Source: Pseudomonas sp. TCU-HL1 (lineage in GTDB: Bacteria; Pseudomonadota; Gammaproteobacteria; Pseudomonadales; Pseudomonadaceae). Taken from it: a stretch of 64,000 bases of DNA. The position numbers were made by a program, and so were the translations under genes. This document shows, piece after piece, positions 7,229 to 15,448 of the stretch. Position 1 is the first letter of the stretch. Each line of letters begins with the position of its first letter. The notes beneath the pieces were generated by a model, which was given only the letters and a program-made list of their open reading frames with translations, did no database searches and had not been told where the DNA came from. The DNA is taken from NCBI RefSeq assembly GCF_001708505.1, contig NZ_CP015992.1, forward strand, positions 5,704,001 through 5,768,000, given 5' to 3'.

Positions 7229-10162
7229 TCAGTTCAGACCCAGCTCTCGCCAGATACGCATCACGCCTCGGCGCTCCGCTTGGAACTGGTCCCCGCCCAC
7301 CACCCCGGGCTGCTTCTGCAAGGCCTGGCGGTGAGCCGCTGAACGGTAGGCTTTGTAAGCTTCCTGCAGCAGGCGCACTTCGTCGCCGGCCAGCAGGCTT
7401 GCCTGCTCCAGGCCATCCAGGATGCGGATGTTATCGGTGTAACGAACCAGCTCGGGGTGCTGTCGTGACCAGGCCAGGGCCGCATATTGCACCATAAATT
7501 CGATATCGACGATACCGCCGGCATCCTGCTTCAGATCGAAGGCCGCTGCGGCCTCGAAGGCATTCGGCCCGGTTCCGGCGACGGTTTCGCGGGTGCCGAG
7601 GTTGTCGCGCATCTTGGTACGCATCTCACTGACCTCGGCGCGCAGCTTGGGCAAATCACGCTCGCGGCCGAGTACTGCCAGACGCACGTGCTCGAAGGCG
7701 GCGGCGACTCGCGGCGAGCCCACCAGTACCCGCGCACGCACCAGCGCCTGGTGCTCCCAGGTCCAGGCTTCGCTTTCCTGGTAGCGCTGGAACGCGCCCA
7801 GGGAGCTGACCAGCAATCCCGCAGCGCCCGAGGGGCGCAAGCGCATGTCCACCTCGTAGAGCGCGCCGGACGTGGTCTGGGTGGTCAGCAGGTGGATGAT
7901 CCGCTGCCCCAGGCGCGTGAAGAACTGGGCGCCATCGATGGGCTTGGCGCCGTCGGTCTCAGCCTGGGGGTCGCCATCGTGGATGAACACCAAGTCCAGG
8001 TCCGAGCCGTGGCCGAACTCCAGGCCTCCTACCTTGCCATAGCCGACGATGATGAAGTCGGGGTCGCAGAGGCTGCCGTCGGCGCGTTTCGGCGTGCCGT
8101 ACTTGGCAACCGTCTGGCGCCAGGACAGTGCCAGCACCTGGTCGAGAATGGCCTCGGCCAGCCAGGTCAGGTAGTCGCTGACCTTCATCAGCGGCAGGGT
8201 TCCGGCGATTTCCGAAGCGGCCACCCGCAGGCTGTGCGCCAGTTTGAAGTGGCGCAGAGCCTCCATCTGCTGTTCAAGGTCGTCTTCGGGTATCCGCGTC
8301 AGACGCTCGCGCAGCTCGGCCGCCAACTCCGGCGCCAGCGGCGGTCGATAGAGACGGCCCTCGTTGAGCAATTCGTCCAGCAATAGCGGGAAACGGGTGA
8401 TCTGTTCGGCAATCCAGGGGCTGGCGGCACAGAGCTGGACCAGGCGCTGCAAGGCGCCCGGGTTCTCGGTCAGCAGCACCAGATAGGCCGATCGACGCGC
8501 CACCTTCTCCACCATGGGCAGCACCCGCTCCAGCACCAGGTCGGGATTGCCATGTTCCACAGTGAGGTTCAACAGACGCGGGATGAAGGCATCCAGACGC
8601 TCCCGACCAAGGCGCTGCATGGCACGCACCTGCGGGCCGTTGCGCAGGTCGGTGAGCCGGCGCCAGGCCGTGGCGGGCTCGGCGAAGCCGGCCTCACCCA
8701 GTTGGCGGCAGGCACTTTCTTCGTCGAGAGCCTCCTCCCAGAGCGGCAGCCACTCACCGCCGATACAGCTTTCGCCAGTGCCGCCCTCTTCTTCATCCGG
8801 GTCGGCGATCACCTGCTGGAAGTGCCATTCGACGCGCCCGCGCCAGGCCATCAGGCCGTCATGGAAGGCCTGCCAATCGTCGAACCCCATGATGAACGCC
8901 ACCCGGGCACGGTCCAGATCGCCATCCGGCAGCATCTGGGTCTGCCGGTCAGCGATGGCCTGCAGGGCATGCTCGGTGTACCGGAGGAACTCATAGCCTT
9001 CCTTCAATTCCGCCACGACCGGCGGCGGCAGATAGCCCTGACCTTCCAGGGTCTCCAGCACGGTCAGCAGCGGCCGCTGTTGCAGGCTGAGGTCGCGTCC
9101 CCCGTGAATCAGCTGGAAGGCCTGGGCGATGAACTCCACTTCGCGGATGCCGCCGGAGCCGAGTTTGACGTTCTCGGTCATGCCCTTGCGGCGCACTTCC
9201 TGCTGGATCAGTTGCTTCATGGAGCGCAGCGCTTCAATGGCGGAGAAGTCCAGGTAGCGGCGATAGACGAAGGGTCGCAGCATTTGCAGCAACTGGGCGC
9301 CAGCGGCCTGGTCGCCGCCCACCACCCGCGCCTTGATCATTGCGTAGCGCTCCCAATCGCGCCCCTGGTCCTGGTAGTACTGCTCCAGGGCATTGAAGCT
9401 GAACACCAATGGCCCGGAGGAGCCGTAAGGGCGCAGGCGCATATCCACGCGGAAGACGAAACCGTCCACGGTAATGACGTCCAGGGCCTTGATCAGCCGC
9501 TGGCCGAGCCGGGTAAAGAACTCCTGGTTATCCAGCGCGCGCTTGGCGCCCTTGGTCTCGCCGCCTTCGGGGTAGCCGAAGATCAGATCGATGTCCGAGG
9601 ACAGGTTCAACTCATGGGCGCCCAGCTTGCCCATGCCCAGCACGACAAGATGCTGCGGCTGGCCGGAGCGGCGGCCGATGGGGGTGCCGAACTGGGCGCA
9701 GTGGCGGCTGTAGAGCCAGTGATAGGCGAGGTCGATGCAGGCATCCGCGAGGTCGGACAGGTCGCGGCAGGTTTCCGCAAGATCGGCCTGGCGCGTCAGG
9801 TCGCGCCAGATGATGCGCAGTTGCTGGCGATTGCGATAGCGCCGCAGGCGTCGGCCGAGCTCATCTTCTTCCGCGCAGTCTTTCAGCAGTTCCGCCACCT
9901 GGGCGCGCAACTCGTCCGGCGCCAAGGGGCGTTCCAGCTCACCGGAAGCAGCCAGCGCCAGCAACATGGGCGGATCACGCTGGGCCTGCTCGGCCACGAA
10001 GTCGCTGGCAGCCACGACGCGGGTAAATGCTCGCCGCCGTTCGTCGGGCCAGCCGGTGAAGTCAGATGTCTGTTCTGCGACGACAGCGCAGAAGGTCGCC
10101 AGCGCCCGATCGGCACTGGGCTGGAGGTTGGCCGGCAGGGCGGCCAGCGGCGGCAGGCTCAT
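7229..10162 (-). CDS. glnE: glutamine synthetase adenylyltransferase / deadenylase
   Basis: 977 residues, the usual size of GlnE. Bifunctional enzyme that adenylylates glutamine synthetase to switch it off and removes AMP by phosphorolysis to switch it on, directed by the PII protein and glutamine. Two nucleotidyltransferase domains are visible, each with the paired-Asp signature: SSDIDLIFGYPEGG near residue 187 (deadenylase half) and GSDLDLVFIHDGD near 717 (adenylylase half). A regulatory helical linker lies between them. Translation starts at the ATG at 10162. The gene is divergent from aceE, with 280 bases between. Confidence 0.96.
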   Translation of the reverse strand: MSLPPLAALPANLQPSADRALATFCAVVAEQTSDFTGWPDERRRAFTRVVAASDFVAEQAQRDPPMLLALAASGELERPLAPDELRAQVAELLKDCAEEDELGRRLRRYRNRQQLRIIWRDLTRQADLAETCRDLSDLADACIDLAYHWLYSRHCAQFGTPIGRRSGQPQHLVVLGMGKLGAHELNLSSDIDLIFGYPEGGETKGAKRALDNQEFFTRLGQRLIKALDVITVDGFVFRVDMRLRPYGSSGPLVFSFNALEQYYQDQGRDWERYAMIKARVVGGDQAAGAQLLQMLRPFVYRRYLDFSAIEALRSMKQLIQQEVRRKGMTENVKLGSGGIREVEFIAQAFQLIHGGRDLSLQQRPLLTVLETLEGQGYLPPPVVAELKEGYEFLRYTEHALQAIADRQTQMLPDGDLDRARVAFIMGFDDWQAFHDGLMAWRGRVEWHFQQVIADPDEEEGGTGESCIGGEWLPLWEEALDEESACRQLGEAGFAEPATAWRRLTDLRNGPQVRAMQRLGRERLDAFIPRLLNLTVEHGNPDLVLERVLPMVEKVARRSAYLVLLTENPGALQRLVQLCAASPWIAEQITRFPLLLDELLNEGRLYRPPLAPELAAELRERLTRIPEDDLEQQMEALRHFKLAHSLRVAASEIAGTLPLMKVSDYLTWLAEAILDQVLALSWRQTVAKYGTPKRADGSLCDPDFIIVGYGKVGGLEFGHGSDLDLVFIHDGDPQAETDGAKPIDGAQFFTRLGQRIIHLLTTQTTSGALYEVDMRLRPSGAAGLLVSSLGAFQRYQESEAWTWEHQALVRARVLVGSPRVAAAFEHVRLAVLGRERDLPKLRAEVSEMRTKMRDNLGTRETVAGTGPNAFEAAAAFDLKQDAGGIVDIEFMVQYAALAWSRQHPELVRYTDNIRILDGLEQASLLAGDEVRLLQEAYKAYRSAAHRQALQKQPGVVGGDQFQAERRGVMRIWRELGLN

Positions 10163-10266
10163 GGTCTATCCTTTATGGGCTGCGGGCCGAGGCTGGACCC
10201 GAAGCTGGCGCAGCGGTGGCGGAGCAGCTCTAGCTCGGGGCTTTCAGCCGACCGCGCCGCGCAGTC

Positions 10267-10280
10267 TGTAGTTTTACTAC
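10267..10280. promoter_or_regulatory. operator-like dyad 1 upstream of aceE
   Basis: TGTAGTTTTACTAC. Its core GTAGT-TTT-ACTAC is a perfect palindrome around three bases and fits TNGT-N3-ACNA, the consensus of FadR-subfamily GntR repressors, the group that contains the E. coli PdhR regulator of aceEF. The same 14 bases recur in reverse orientation at 10320-10333. Site identity is inference; the symmetry is seen directly. Confidence 0.6.
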
Positions 10281-10319
10281 GAAAGATTGTATCCAGAGTG
10301 CTGAAACCTTCGTCGATTT

Positions 10320-10333
10320 GTAGTAAAACTACA
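10320..10333. promoter_or_regulatory. operator-like dyad 2 upstream of aceE
   Basis: GTAGTAAAACTACA, the exact reverse complement of the first site. Core centres lie at 10274 and 10326, 52 bases apart, about five DNA turns, so two bound dimers would face the same side. The sites are 110-176 bases before the aceE start and 105-171 bases from the glnE start. Either gene could be the target; aceE is favoured because pyruvate dehydrogenase is a classic target of this regulator class. Confidence 0.6.
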
Positions 10334-10442
10334 CGAGCCCGGTTCTACCCCCGGTAACAAGAATTTCGCCGCGACCGCCCCACAAGGCCGGCCGTGACCA
10401 CTGGCATCCGATTCTGGAAGCCTTTCCGCCCTGGAGCAAGCC

Positions 10443-13088
10443 ATGCAAGACCTCGATCCCGTCGAAACCCAGGAATGGCTGGACGCCCTGGAGTCCGTTC
10501 TCGACAAAGAAGGCGAAGACCGCGCGCATTACCTGCTGACCCGCATGGGTGAGCTGGCCACCCGCAGCGGCACCCAACTGCCTTACGCCATCACCACGCC
10601 GTATCGCAACAGCATTCCCGTCACCCACGAAGCACGCATGCCTGGCGACCTGTTCATGGAACGCCGCATTCGCTCGATGGTGCGCTGGAACGCCCTGGCC
10701 ATGGTGATGCGCACCAACCTGAACGACCCGGATCTGGGCGGCCACATCTCCAGCTTCGCGTCCTCGGCCACCCTCTACGACATCGGCTTCAACTACTTCT
10801 TCCAGGCACCCACCGATGAGCATGGCGGCGACCTGATCTTCTACCAGGGCCATGCCTCCCCCGGCATCTACGCCCGCGCCTTCCTCGAAGGCCGCATCAC
10901 CGAAGACCAGATGACCAACTTCCGCCAGGAAGTGGACGGCAAGGGCCTGTCTTCCTACCCGCACCCGTGGCTGATGCCGGACTTCTGGCAGTTCCCCACC
11001 GTATCCATGGGCCTCGGCCCGATCCAGGCCATCTACCAGGCACGCTTCATGAAGTACCTGGAAAGCCGCGGCTTCATCCCCGCCGGCAAGCAGAAGGTCT
11101 GGTGCTTCATGGGCGACGGCGAGTGCGACGAGCCGGAATCCCTGGGCGCGATTTCCCTGGCCGGCCGCGAGAAGCTGGACAACCTGATCTTCGTCATCAA
11201 CTGCAACCTGCAGCGCCTCGACGGCCCGGTTCGCGGCAACGGCAAGATCATCCAGGAACTGGAAGGCGTCTTCCGTGGTGCCCAGTGGAACGTCAACAAG
11301 GTCGTCTGGGGCCGCTTCTGGGACCCGCTGTTCGCCAAGGACACCGACGGCGCCCTGCAGCGTCGCATGGACGAAGTCGTCGACGGCGAGTACCAGAACT
11401 ACAAGGCGAAGGACGGCGCGTACGTCCGCGAGAACTTCTTCAATTCCCCGAAACTCAAGGAAATGGTCAAAGACCTTTCCGATGACGAGATCTGGAAGCT
11501 CAACCGTGGCGGCCACGACCCCTACAAGGTCTATGCGGCCTACCACCAGGCGGTCAACCACAAGGGCCAGCCGACCGTTATCCTGGCCAAGACCATCAAA
11601 GGCTATGGCACAGGTGCAGGCGAAGCGCAGAACACCGCCCACAACACCAAGAAGGTCGACGTCGAGAGCCTGAAGCAGTTCCGCGACCGTTTCGACATCC
11701 CGGTCAACGATGCCGACCTGGAAAAACTGCCCTTCTACCGTCCGCAGGAAGGCAGCGCCGAGCACAAGTACCTGCACGAGCGCCGCGCCGCGCTGGGTGG
11801 CTACGTGCCGCAGCGTCGCGTCAACAGCTTCAGCATCCCGACCCCGCCGCTGGAAACCCTCAAGGCCATCCTCGACGGTTCGGGCGATCGTGAAATTTCG
11901 ACCACCATGTCCTTCGTGCGCATCCTGGCGCAGCTGGTCAAGGATAAGGAACTCGGCCAGCGCATCGTCCCGATCATCCCGGACGAAGCCCGCACCTTCG
12001 GCATGGAAGGCATGTTCCGCCAGTTGGGCATCTACTCCTCGGTCGGCCAGCTCTACGAGCCGGTGGATAAGGACCAGGTGATGTTCTACAAGGAGGACAA
12101 GAAGGGCCAGATCCTCGAGGAAGGCATCAACGAAGCGGGCGCCATGAGCTCCTTCATCGCTGCCGGCACCTCCTACAGCAACCACAACCAGCCGATGCTG
12201 CCGTTCTACATCTTCTATTCGATGTTCGGCTTCCAGCGTATCGGCGACCTGGCCTGGGCAGCCGGCGACAGCCGCACCCGCGGCTTCCTGATCGGCGGCA
12301 CCTCCGGCCGGACCACCCTGAACGGCGAAGGCCTGCAGCACGAGGACGGCCACAGCCACATCATGGCGGCCACCATCCCGAACTGCCGAACCTACGACCC
12401 CACCTACGGCTACGAGCTGGCGGTGATCGTGCGTGAAGGCATCCGCCAGATGACCGAAGAACAGCAGAACGTTTTCTACTACATCACCGTGATGAACGAG
12501 GCCTATCAGCAACCAGCCCTGCCGGCTGGCGCCGAGGAAGGCATCATCAAGGGCATGTACCTGCTGGAAGAAGACAAGAAAGACGCCGCACACCATGTGC
12601 AGCTGCTGGGCTCCGGCACCATCCTGCGCGAAGTTCGCGAAGCGGCGAAGATCCTCCGCGAAGAGTTCAATGTCGGCGCCGACATCTGGAGCGTCACCAG
12701 CTTCAACGAGCTGCGTCGCGACGCCCTCGCGGTGGAGCGTCACAACCGCCTGCACCCGGAACAGAAACCCCAGCAGTCCTTCGTCGAGCAGTGCCTGTCC
12801 GGCCGCAAGGGCCCGGTCGTGGCGTCCACCGACTACATGAAGCTGTTTGCCGACCAGATTCGCCAGTGGGTTCCGAGCAAGGAATACAAGGTACTTGGCA
12901 CCGACGGCTTCGGCCGCAGCGACACCCGCAAGAAACTGCGTCACTTCTTCGAAGTGGACCGTTACTGGGTAGTGCTGGCGACCCTGGAAGCCCTGGCGGA
13001 TCGCGGCGAGATCGAACCAAAGGTCGTGGCCGAGGCCATCGCCAAATTCGGTATCGATCCTGAAAAACGCAACCCGCTGGACTGTTAA
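10443..13088 (+). CDS. aceE: pyruvate dehydrogenase E1 component
   Basis: 881 residues, homodimeric-type E1 (about 880-890 in relatives). Thiamine-diphosphate enzyme that decarboxylates pyruvate and reductively acetylates the lipoyl groups of AceF. The ThDP/Mg motif GDGECDEPESLG followed by the INCNLQ end is present around residues 220-255; the N-terminal, middle and C-terminal transketolase-like domains are contiguous. The start ATG is preceded at 6 bases by GGAG (10433-10436). It is followed after 155 bases by aceF in the same direction. Probably controlled through the two palindromic sites upstream. Confidence 0.97.
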   Translation: MQDLDPVETQEWLDALESVLDKEGEDRAHYLLTRMGELATRSGTQLPYAITTPYRNSIPVTHEARMPGDLFMERRIRSMVRWNALAMVMRTNLNDPDLGGHISSFASSATLYDIGFNYFFQAPTDEHGGDLIFYQGHASPGIYARAFLEGRITEDQMTNFRQEVDGKGLSSYPHPWLMPDFWQFPTVSMGLGPIQAIYQARFMKYLESRGFIPAGKQKVWCFMGDGECDEPESLGAISLAGREKLDNLIFVINCNLQRLDGPVRGNGKIIQELEGVFRGAQWNVNKVVWGRFWDPLFAKDTDGALQRRMDEVVDGEYQNYKAKDGAYVRENFFNSPKLKEMVKDLSDDEIWKLNRGGHDPYKVYAAYHQAVNHKGQPTVILAKTIKGYGTGAGEAQNTAHNTKKVDVESLKQFRDRFDIPVNDADLEKLPFYRPQEGSAEHKYLHERRAALGGYVPQRRVNSFSIPTPPLETLKAILDGSGDREISTTMSFVRILAQLVKDKELGQRIVPIIPDEARTFGMEGMFRQLGIYSSVGQLYEPVDKDQVMFYKEDKKGQILEEGINEAGAMSSFIAAGTSYSNHNQPMLPFYIFYSMFGFQRIGDLAWAAGDSRTRGFLIGGTSGRTTLNGEGLQHEDGHSHIMAATIPNCRTYDPTYGYELAVIVREGIRQMTEEQQNVFYYITVMNEAYQQPALPAGAEEGIIKGMYLLEEDKKDAAHHVQLLGSGTILREVREAAKILREEFNVGADIWSVTSFNELRRDALAVERHNRLHPEQKPQQSFVEQCLSGRKGPVVASTDYMKLFADQIRQWVPSKEYKVLGTDGFGRSDTRKKLRHFFEVDRYWVVLATLEALADRGEIEPKVVAEAIAKFGIDPEKRNPLDC

Positions 13089-13229
13089 GAATCGGTTTAA
13101 GAGCGTCGTGAGCACAGCTCAGACAAGGAGGGAACGGGGGCAGACGCGGAGTTTACTCCAGTAAATGAGCAGTCTGAGCCCGTTTCCGACGCAGTATGAG
13201 CAAGCGCAACAGCTATTAAACAGGTTCTC
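13089..13229. repeat. MITE-like imperfect palindromic repeat between aceE and aceF
   Basis: About 140 bases filling the gap between aceE and aceF. Nested partial symmetry: GGTTTAA...TTAAAC near the ends, GGAACGGG (13123-13130 region) against CCCGTTTCC, CAGAC against GTCTG, and a central AGTTTACTCCAGTAAAT hairpin. It shares blocks with the repeat at 63030-63157: GCGGAGTTTAC (13146-13156), GTAAATGAGCA (13161-13171) and TGAGCC-GTTTC-ACG (13175-13191). It carries no coding potential. It lies inside the operon and would form a long hairpin in the aceE-aceF message. Confidence 0.7.
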
Positions 13230-13243
13230 TGAGGAGACGCATT

Positions 13244-15190
13244 GTGAGTGAAATGATTCGCGTACCCGACATCGGCAGCGGCGAAGGTGAAGTAATCGAG
13301 CTGTTCGTCAAAGTTGGCGACCGCATCGAAGCCGATCAGAGCCTGCTGACCCTGGAGTCGGACAAGGCCAGCATGGAAATCCCCGCGCCCAAGGCCGGTG
13401 TGATCAAGAGCCTGAAGGTCAAGCTGGGTGATCGCCTGAAGGAAGGCGATGAACTGCTGGAGTTGGAAGTCGAGGGCACCGCCGCTGCGGCGCCTGCGCA
13501 GGCAGCCACTCCCACCCCCAAGGCCGAAGAGAAACCCGCTGCCGCCCCTGCGGCCGCCAGCTCCAGCGTGCAGGACATCTTCGTTCCGGACATCGGTTCG
13601 GGTGGCACTGCCAAGGTCATCGAGGTGCTGGTCAAGGCCGGTGACACCGTCGAAGCCGAGCAGTCTCTGATCACCCTGGAATCCGACAAGGCCAGCATGG
13701 AGATCCCCTCCCCCGCCGCCGGCGTGGTGGAGAGCGTAGAAGTCAAGCTGGATGCCGACGTCGGCACCGGCGACCTGATCCTCAAGCTGCGCGTCGCTGG
13801 CGTCGCTCCCGCTGCTGCCCAGACTCCGGTCCAGGCCGCTGCGCCTACGGCCGCCCCGGCACCGGCTGCTGCTCCTGCCCCCGCGGCTGCCGCCTCGGTG
13901 CAGGACATCAAGGTTCCGGACATCGGTTCGGCCGGCAAGGCCAAGGTCATCGAAGTCCTGGTCAAGGCCGGCGACACCGTCGAAGCCGACCAGTCGCTGA
14001 TCACCCTGGAATCCGACAAGGCCAGCATGGAAATCCCCTCGCCGGCTGCCGGCGTAGTGGAAAGCGTCGAGGTCAAGCTGGACGCCGAAGTCGGCACCGG
14101 TGACCTGATCCTCAAGCTCAAGGTCGCAGGCGCCGCACCTGCTGCGGAACAACCGGTGCATCGCGTACCGGAAGGCGCTCACCCGGTCGCCGCCGCCGAG
14201 GTCACCGCCATCGCGGCCCTGGCCGCAGCCGCCGCGAACACCACCGGCGTACCGGCGCGCTCCAGTGGCGCCAAGGTCCACGCAGGCCCGGCAGTTCGCC
14301 AACTGGCCCGCGAGTTTGGCGTCGACCTGGCCGTCGTGCCGGCCACCGGCCCACATGGCCGCGTGCTGAAGGAAGACGTGCAGACCTACGTCAAGGCCAT
14401 GATGCAGAAGGCCAAGGAAGCCCCGGCCGCAGCTGCTGGCGCAACCGGCGGAGCCGGAATCCCGCCGATCCCGGCAGTGGACTTCAGCAAGTTCGGTGAA
14501 ATCGAAGAAGTGGCGATGACCCGCCTGATGCAGGTCGGCGCCGCCAACCTGCATCGCAGCTGGCTCAACGTCCCACACGTGACCCAGTTCGATTCGGCCG
14601 ACATCACCGAACTGGAAGCCTTCCGTGTGGCCCAGAAGGCTGTGGCGGAAAAGGCCGGCGTGAAACTGACCGTGCTGCCGCTGCTGCTCAAGGCCTGCGC
14701 CTACCTGCTCAAGGAACTGCCGGACTTCAACAGCTCCCTGGCGCCCAGTGGCAAGGCACTGATCCGCAAGAAGTACGTGCACATCGGCTTTGCCGTGGAC
14801 ACCCCGGACGGCCTGCTGGTGCCGGTGATCCGCGACGTAGACCAGAAGAGCCTGCTGCAACTGGCTGCCGAAGCCGCTGCCCTGGCTGAGAAAGCCCGGA
14901 CCAAGAAGCTCTCGGCAGACGACATGCAGGGCGCCTGCTTCACCATCTCCAGCCTTGGCCACATTGGCGGCACCGGCTTCACGCCGATCGTCAACGCGCC
15001 TGAGGTGGCGATCCTGGGCGTGTCCAAGGCCGCAATGCAGCCGGTATGGGATGGCAAGGCCTTCCAGCCTCGCCTGATGTTGCCGCTGTCGCTGTCGTAC
15101 GACCACCGCGTGATCAACGGCGCCGCCGCCGCGCGCTTCACCAAGCGCCTTGGCGACGTGCTGGCAGATATTCGCACCATGCTGCTGTAA
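13244..15190 (+). CDS. aceF: pyruvate dehydrogenase E2, dihydrolipoyl acetyltransferase
   Basis: 648 residues, GTG start with GAGGAG 7 bases upstream. Core of the pyruvate dehydrogenase complex; carries acetyl from E1 to CoA. Three lipoyl domains, each with the lipoylated Lys in ESDKASMEI: K41, K149 and K259. They are joined by Ala/Pro-rich flexible linkers. A peripheral-subunit binding domain follows (AGPAVRQLAREFGVDL to GRVLKEDV, about residues 345-385). The catalytic domain ends with YDHRVINGAAAARF, catalytic H621 and N625; Asn here, not Asp, matches the Azotobacter enzyme as I recall it. The P. aeruginosa protein has two lipoyl domains (547 residues, from memory), so this form resembles Azotobacter E2p. 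Confidence 0.97.
   Translation: MSEMIRVPDIGSGEGEVIELFVKVGDRIEADQSLLTLESDKASMEIPAPKAGVIKSLKVKLGDRLKEGDELLELEVEGTAAAAPAQAATPTPKAEEKPAAAPAAASSSVQDIFVPDIGSGGTAKVIEVLVKAGDTVEAEQSLITLESDKASMEIPSPAAGVVESVEVKLDADVGTGDLILKLRVAGVAPAAAQTPVQAAAPTAAPAPAAAPAPAAAASVQDIKVPDIGSAGKAKVIEVLVKAGDTVEADQSLITLESDKASMEIPSPAAGVVESVEVKLDAEVGTGDLILKLKVAGAAPAAEQPVHRVPEGAHPVAAAEVTAIAALAAAAANTTGVPARSSGAKVHAGPAVRQLAREFGVDLAVVPATGPHGRVLKEDVQTYVKAMMQKAKEAPAAAAGATGGAGIPPIPAVDFSKFGEIEEVAMTRLMQVGAANLHRSWLNVPHVTQFDSADITELEAFRVAQKAVAEKAGVKLTVLPLLLKACAYLLKELPDFNSSLAPSGKALIRKKYVHIGFAVDTPDGLLVPVIRDVDQKSLLQLAAEAAALAEKARTKKLSADDMQGACFTISSLGHIGGTGFTPIVNAPEVAILGVSKAAMQPVWDGKAFQPRLMLPLSLSYDHRVINGAAAARFTKRLGDVLADIRTMLL
13564..14147 (+). 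repeat. tandem duplication of a lipoyl-domain coding unit in aceF
   Basis: 13564-13817 and 13894-14147 are near-identical in DNA and protein, with a period of exactly 330 bases (lipoyl Lys codons at 13688 and 14018). The first lipoyl domain (K41) is clearly more divergent (for example FVKVGDRIEADQSLLT against VLVKAGDTVEAEQSLIT). This indicates a recent duplication, or gene conversion, of the second and third domains. Confidence 0.8.
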
Positions 15191-15227
15191 CCCGCTGTTA
15201 TTCGCGAGCACGCCACGCTCGTACCTC

Positions 15228-15258
15228 AACCCCGTCCCCTGAGGCGGGGTTTTTTTTG
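15228..15258 (+). terminator. rho-independent terminator of aceEF
   Basis: AACCCCG (15228-15234) pairs with CGGGGTT (15245-15251) and is followed by a run of T to 15257. It lies 38 bases after the aceF stop. Confidence 0.85.
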
Positions 15259-15448
15259 GCTGTTCGATAGCCCCTGCCCGGCAACGCGACTGTGTATTCA
15301 CGCACAGTTCCCGCCACGGGTTTTCCACTTGCGAAAAGCACGGCGCAGCACGCTTGCCAGTGCCATCATCATGATGCACCCTTGCCCGATGCTTTGAGGA
15401 AGTAGGCCGGACCCTCTCCCGGCCAGAGAAGTGGAAGCCCAGCGCCCG

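Noticed and set aside
10329..13115. 928-codon frame antisense to aceE
   Set aside because: Same codon-bias effect; the sense strand encodes a complete E1 protein with all motifs.
13244..15190. Asn instead of Asp in the AceF active-site motif HRVING
   Set aside because: The Azotobacter E2p enzyme has the same Asn (Asn614 by memory) and is active.
15290..15307. CTGTGTATTCACGCACAG as a LexA box upstream of dipA
   Set aside because: The CTG and CAG are 12 bases apart instead of 10 and the interior is not AT-alternating; only a short chance dyad.
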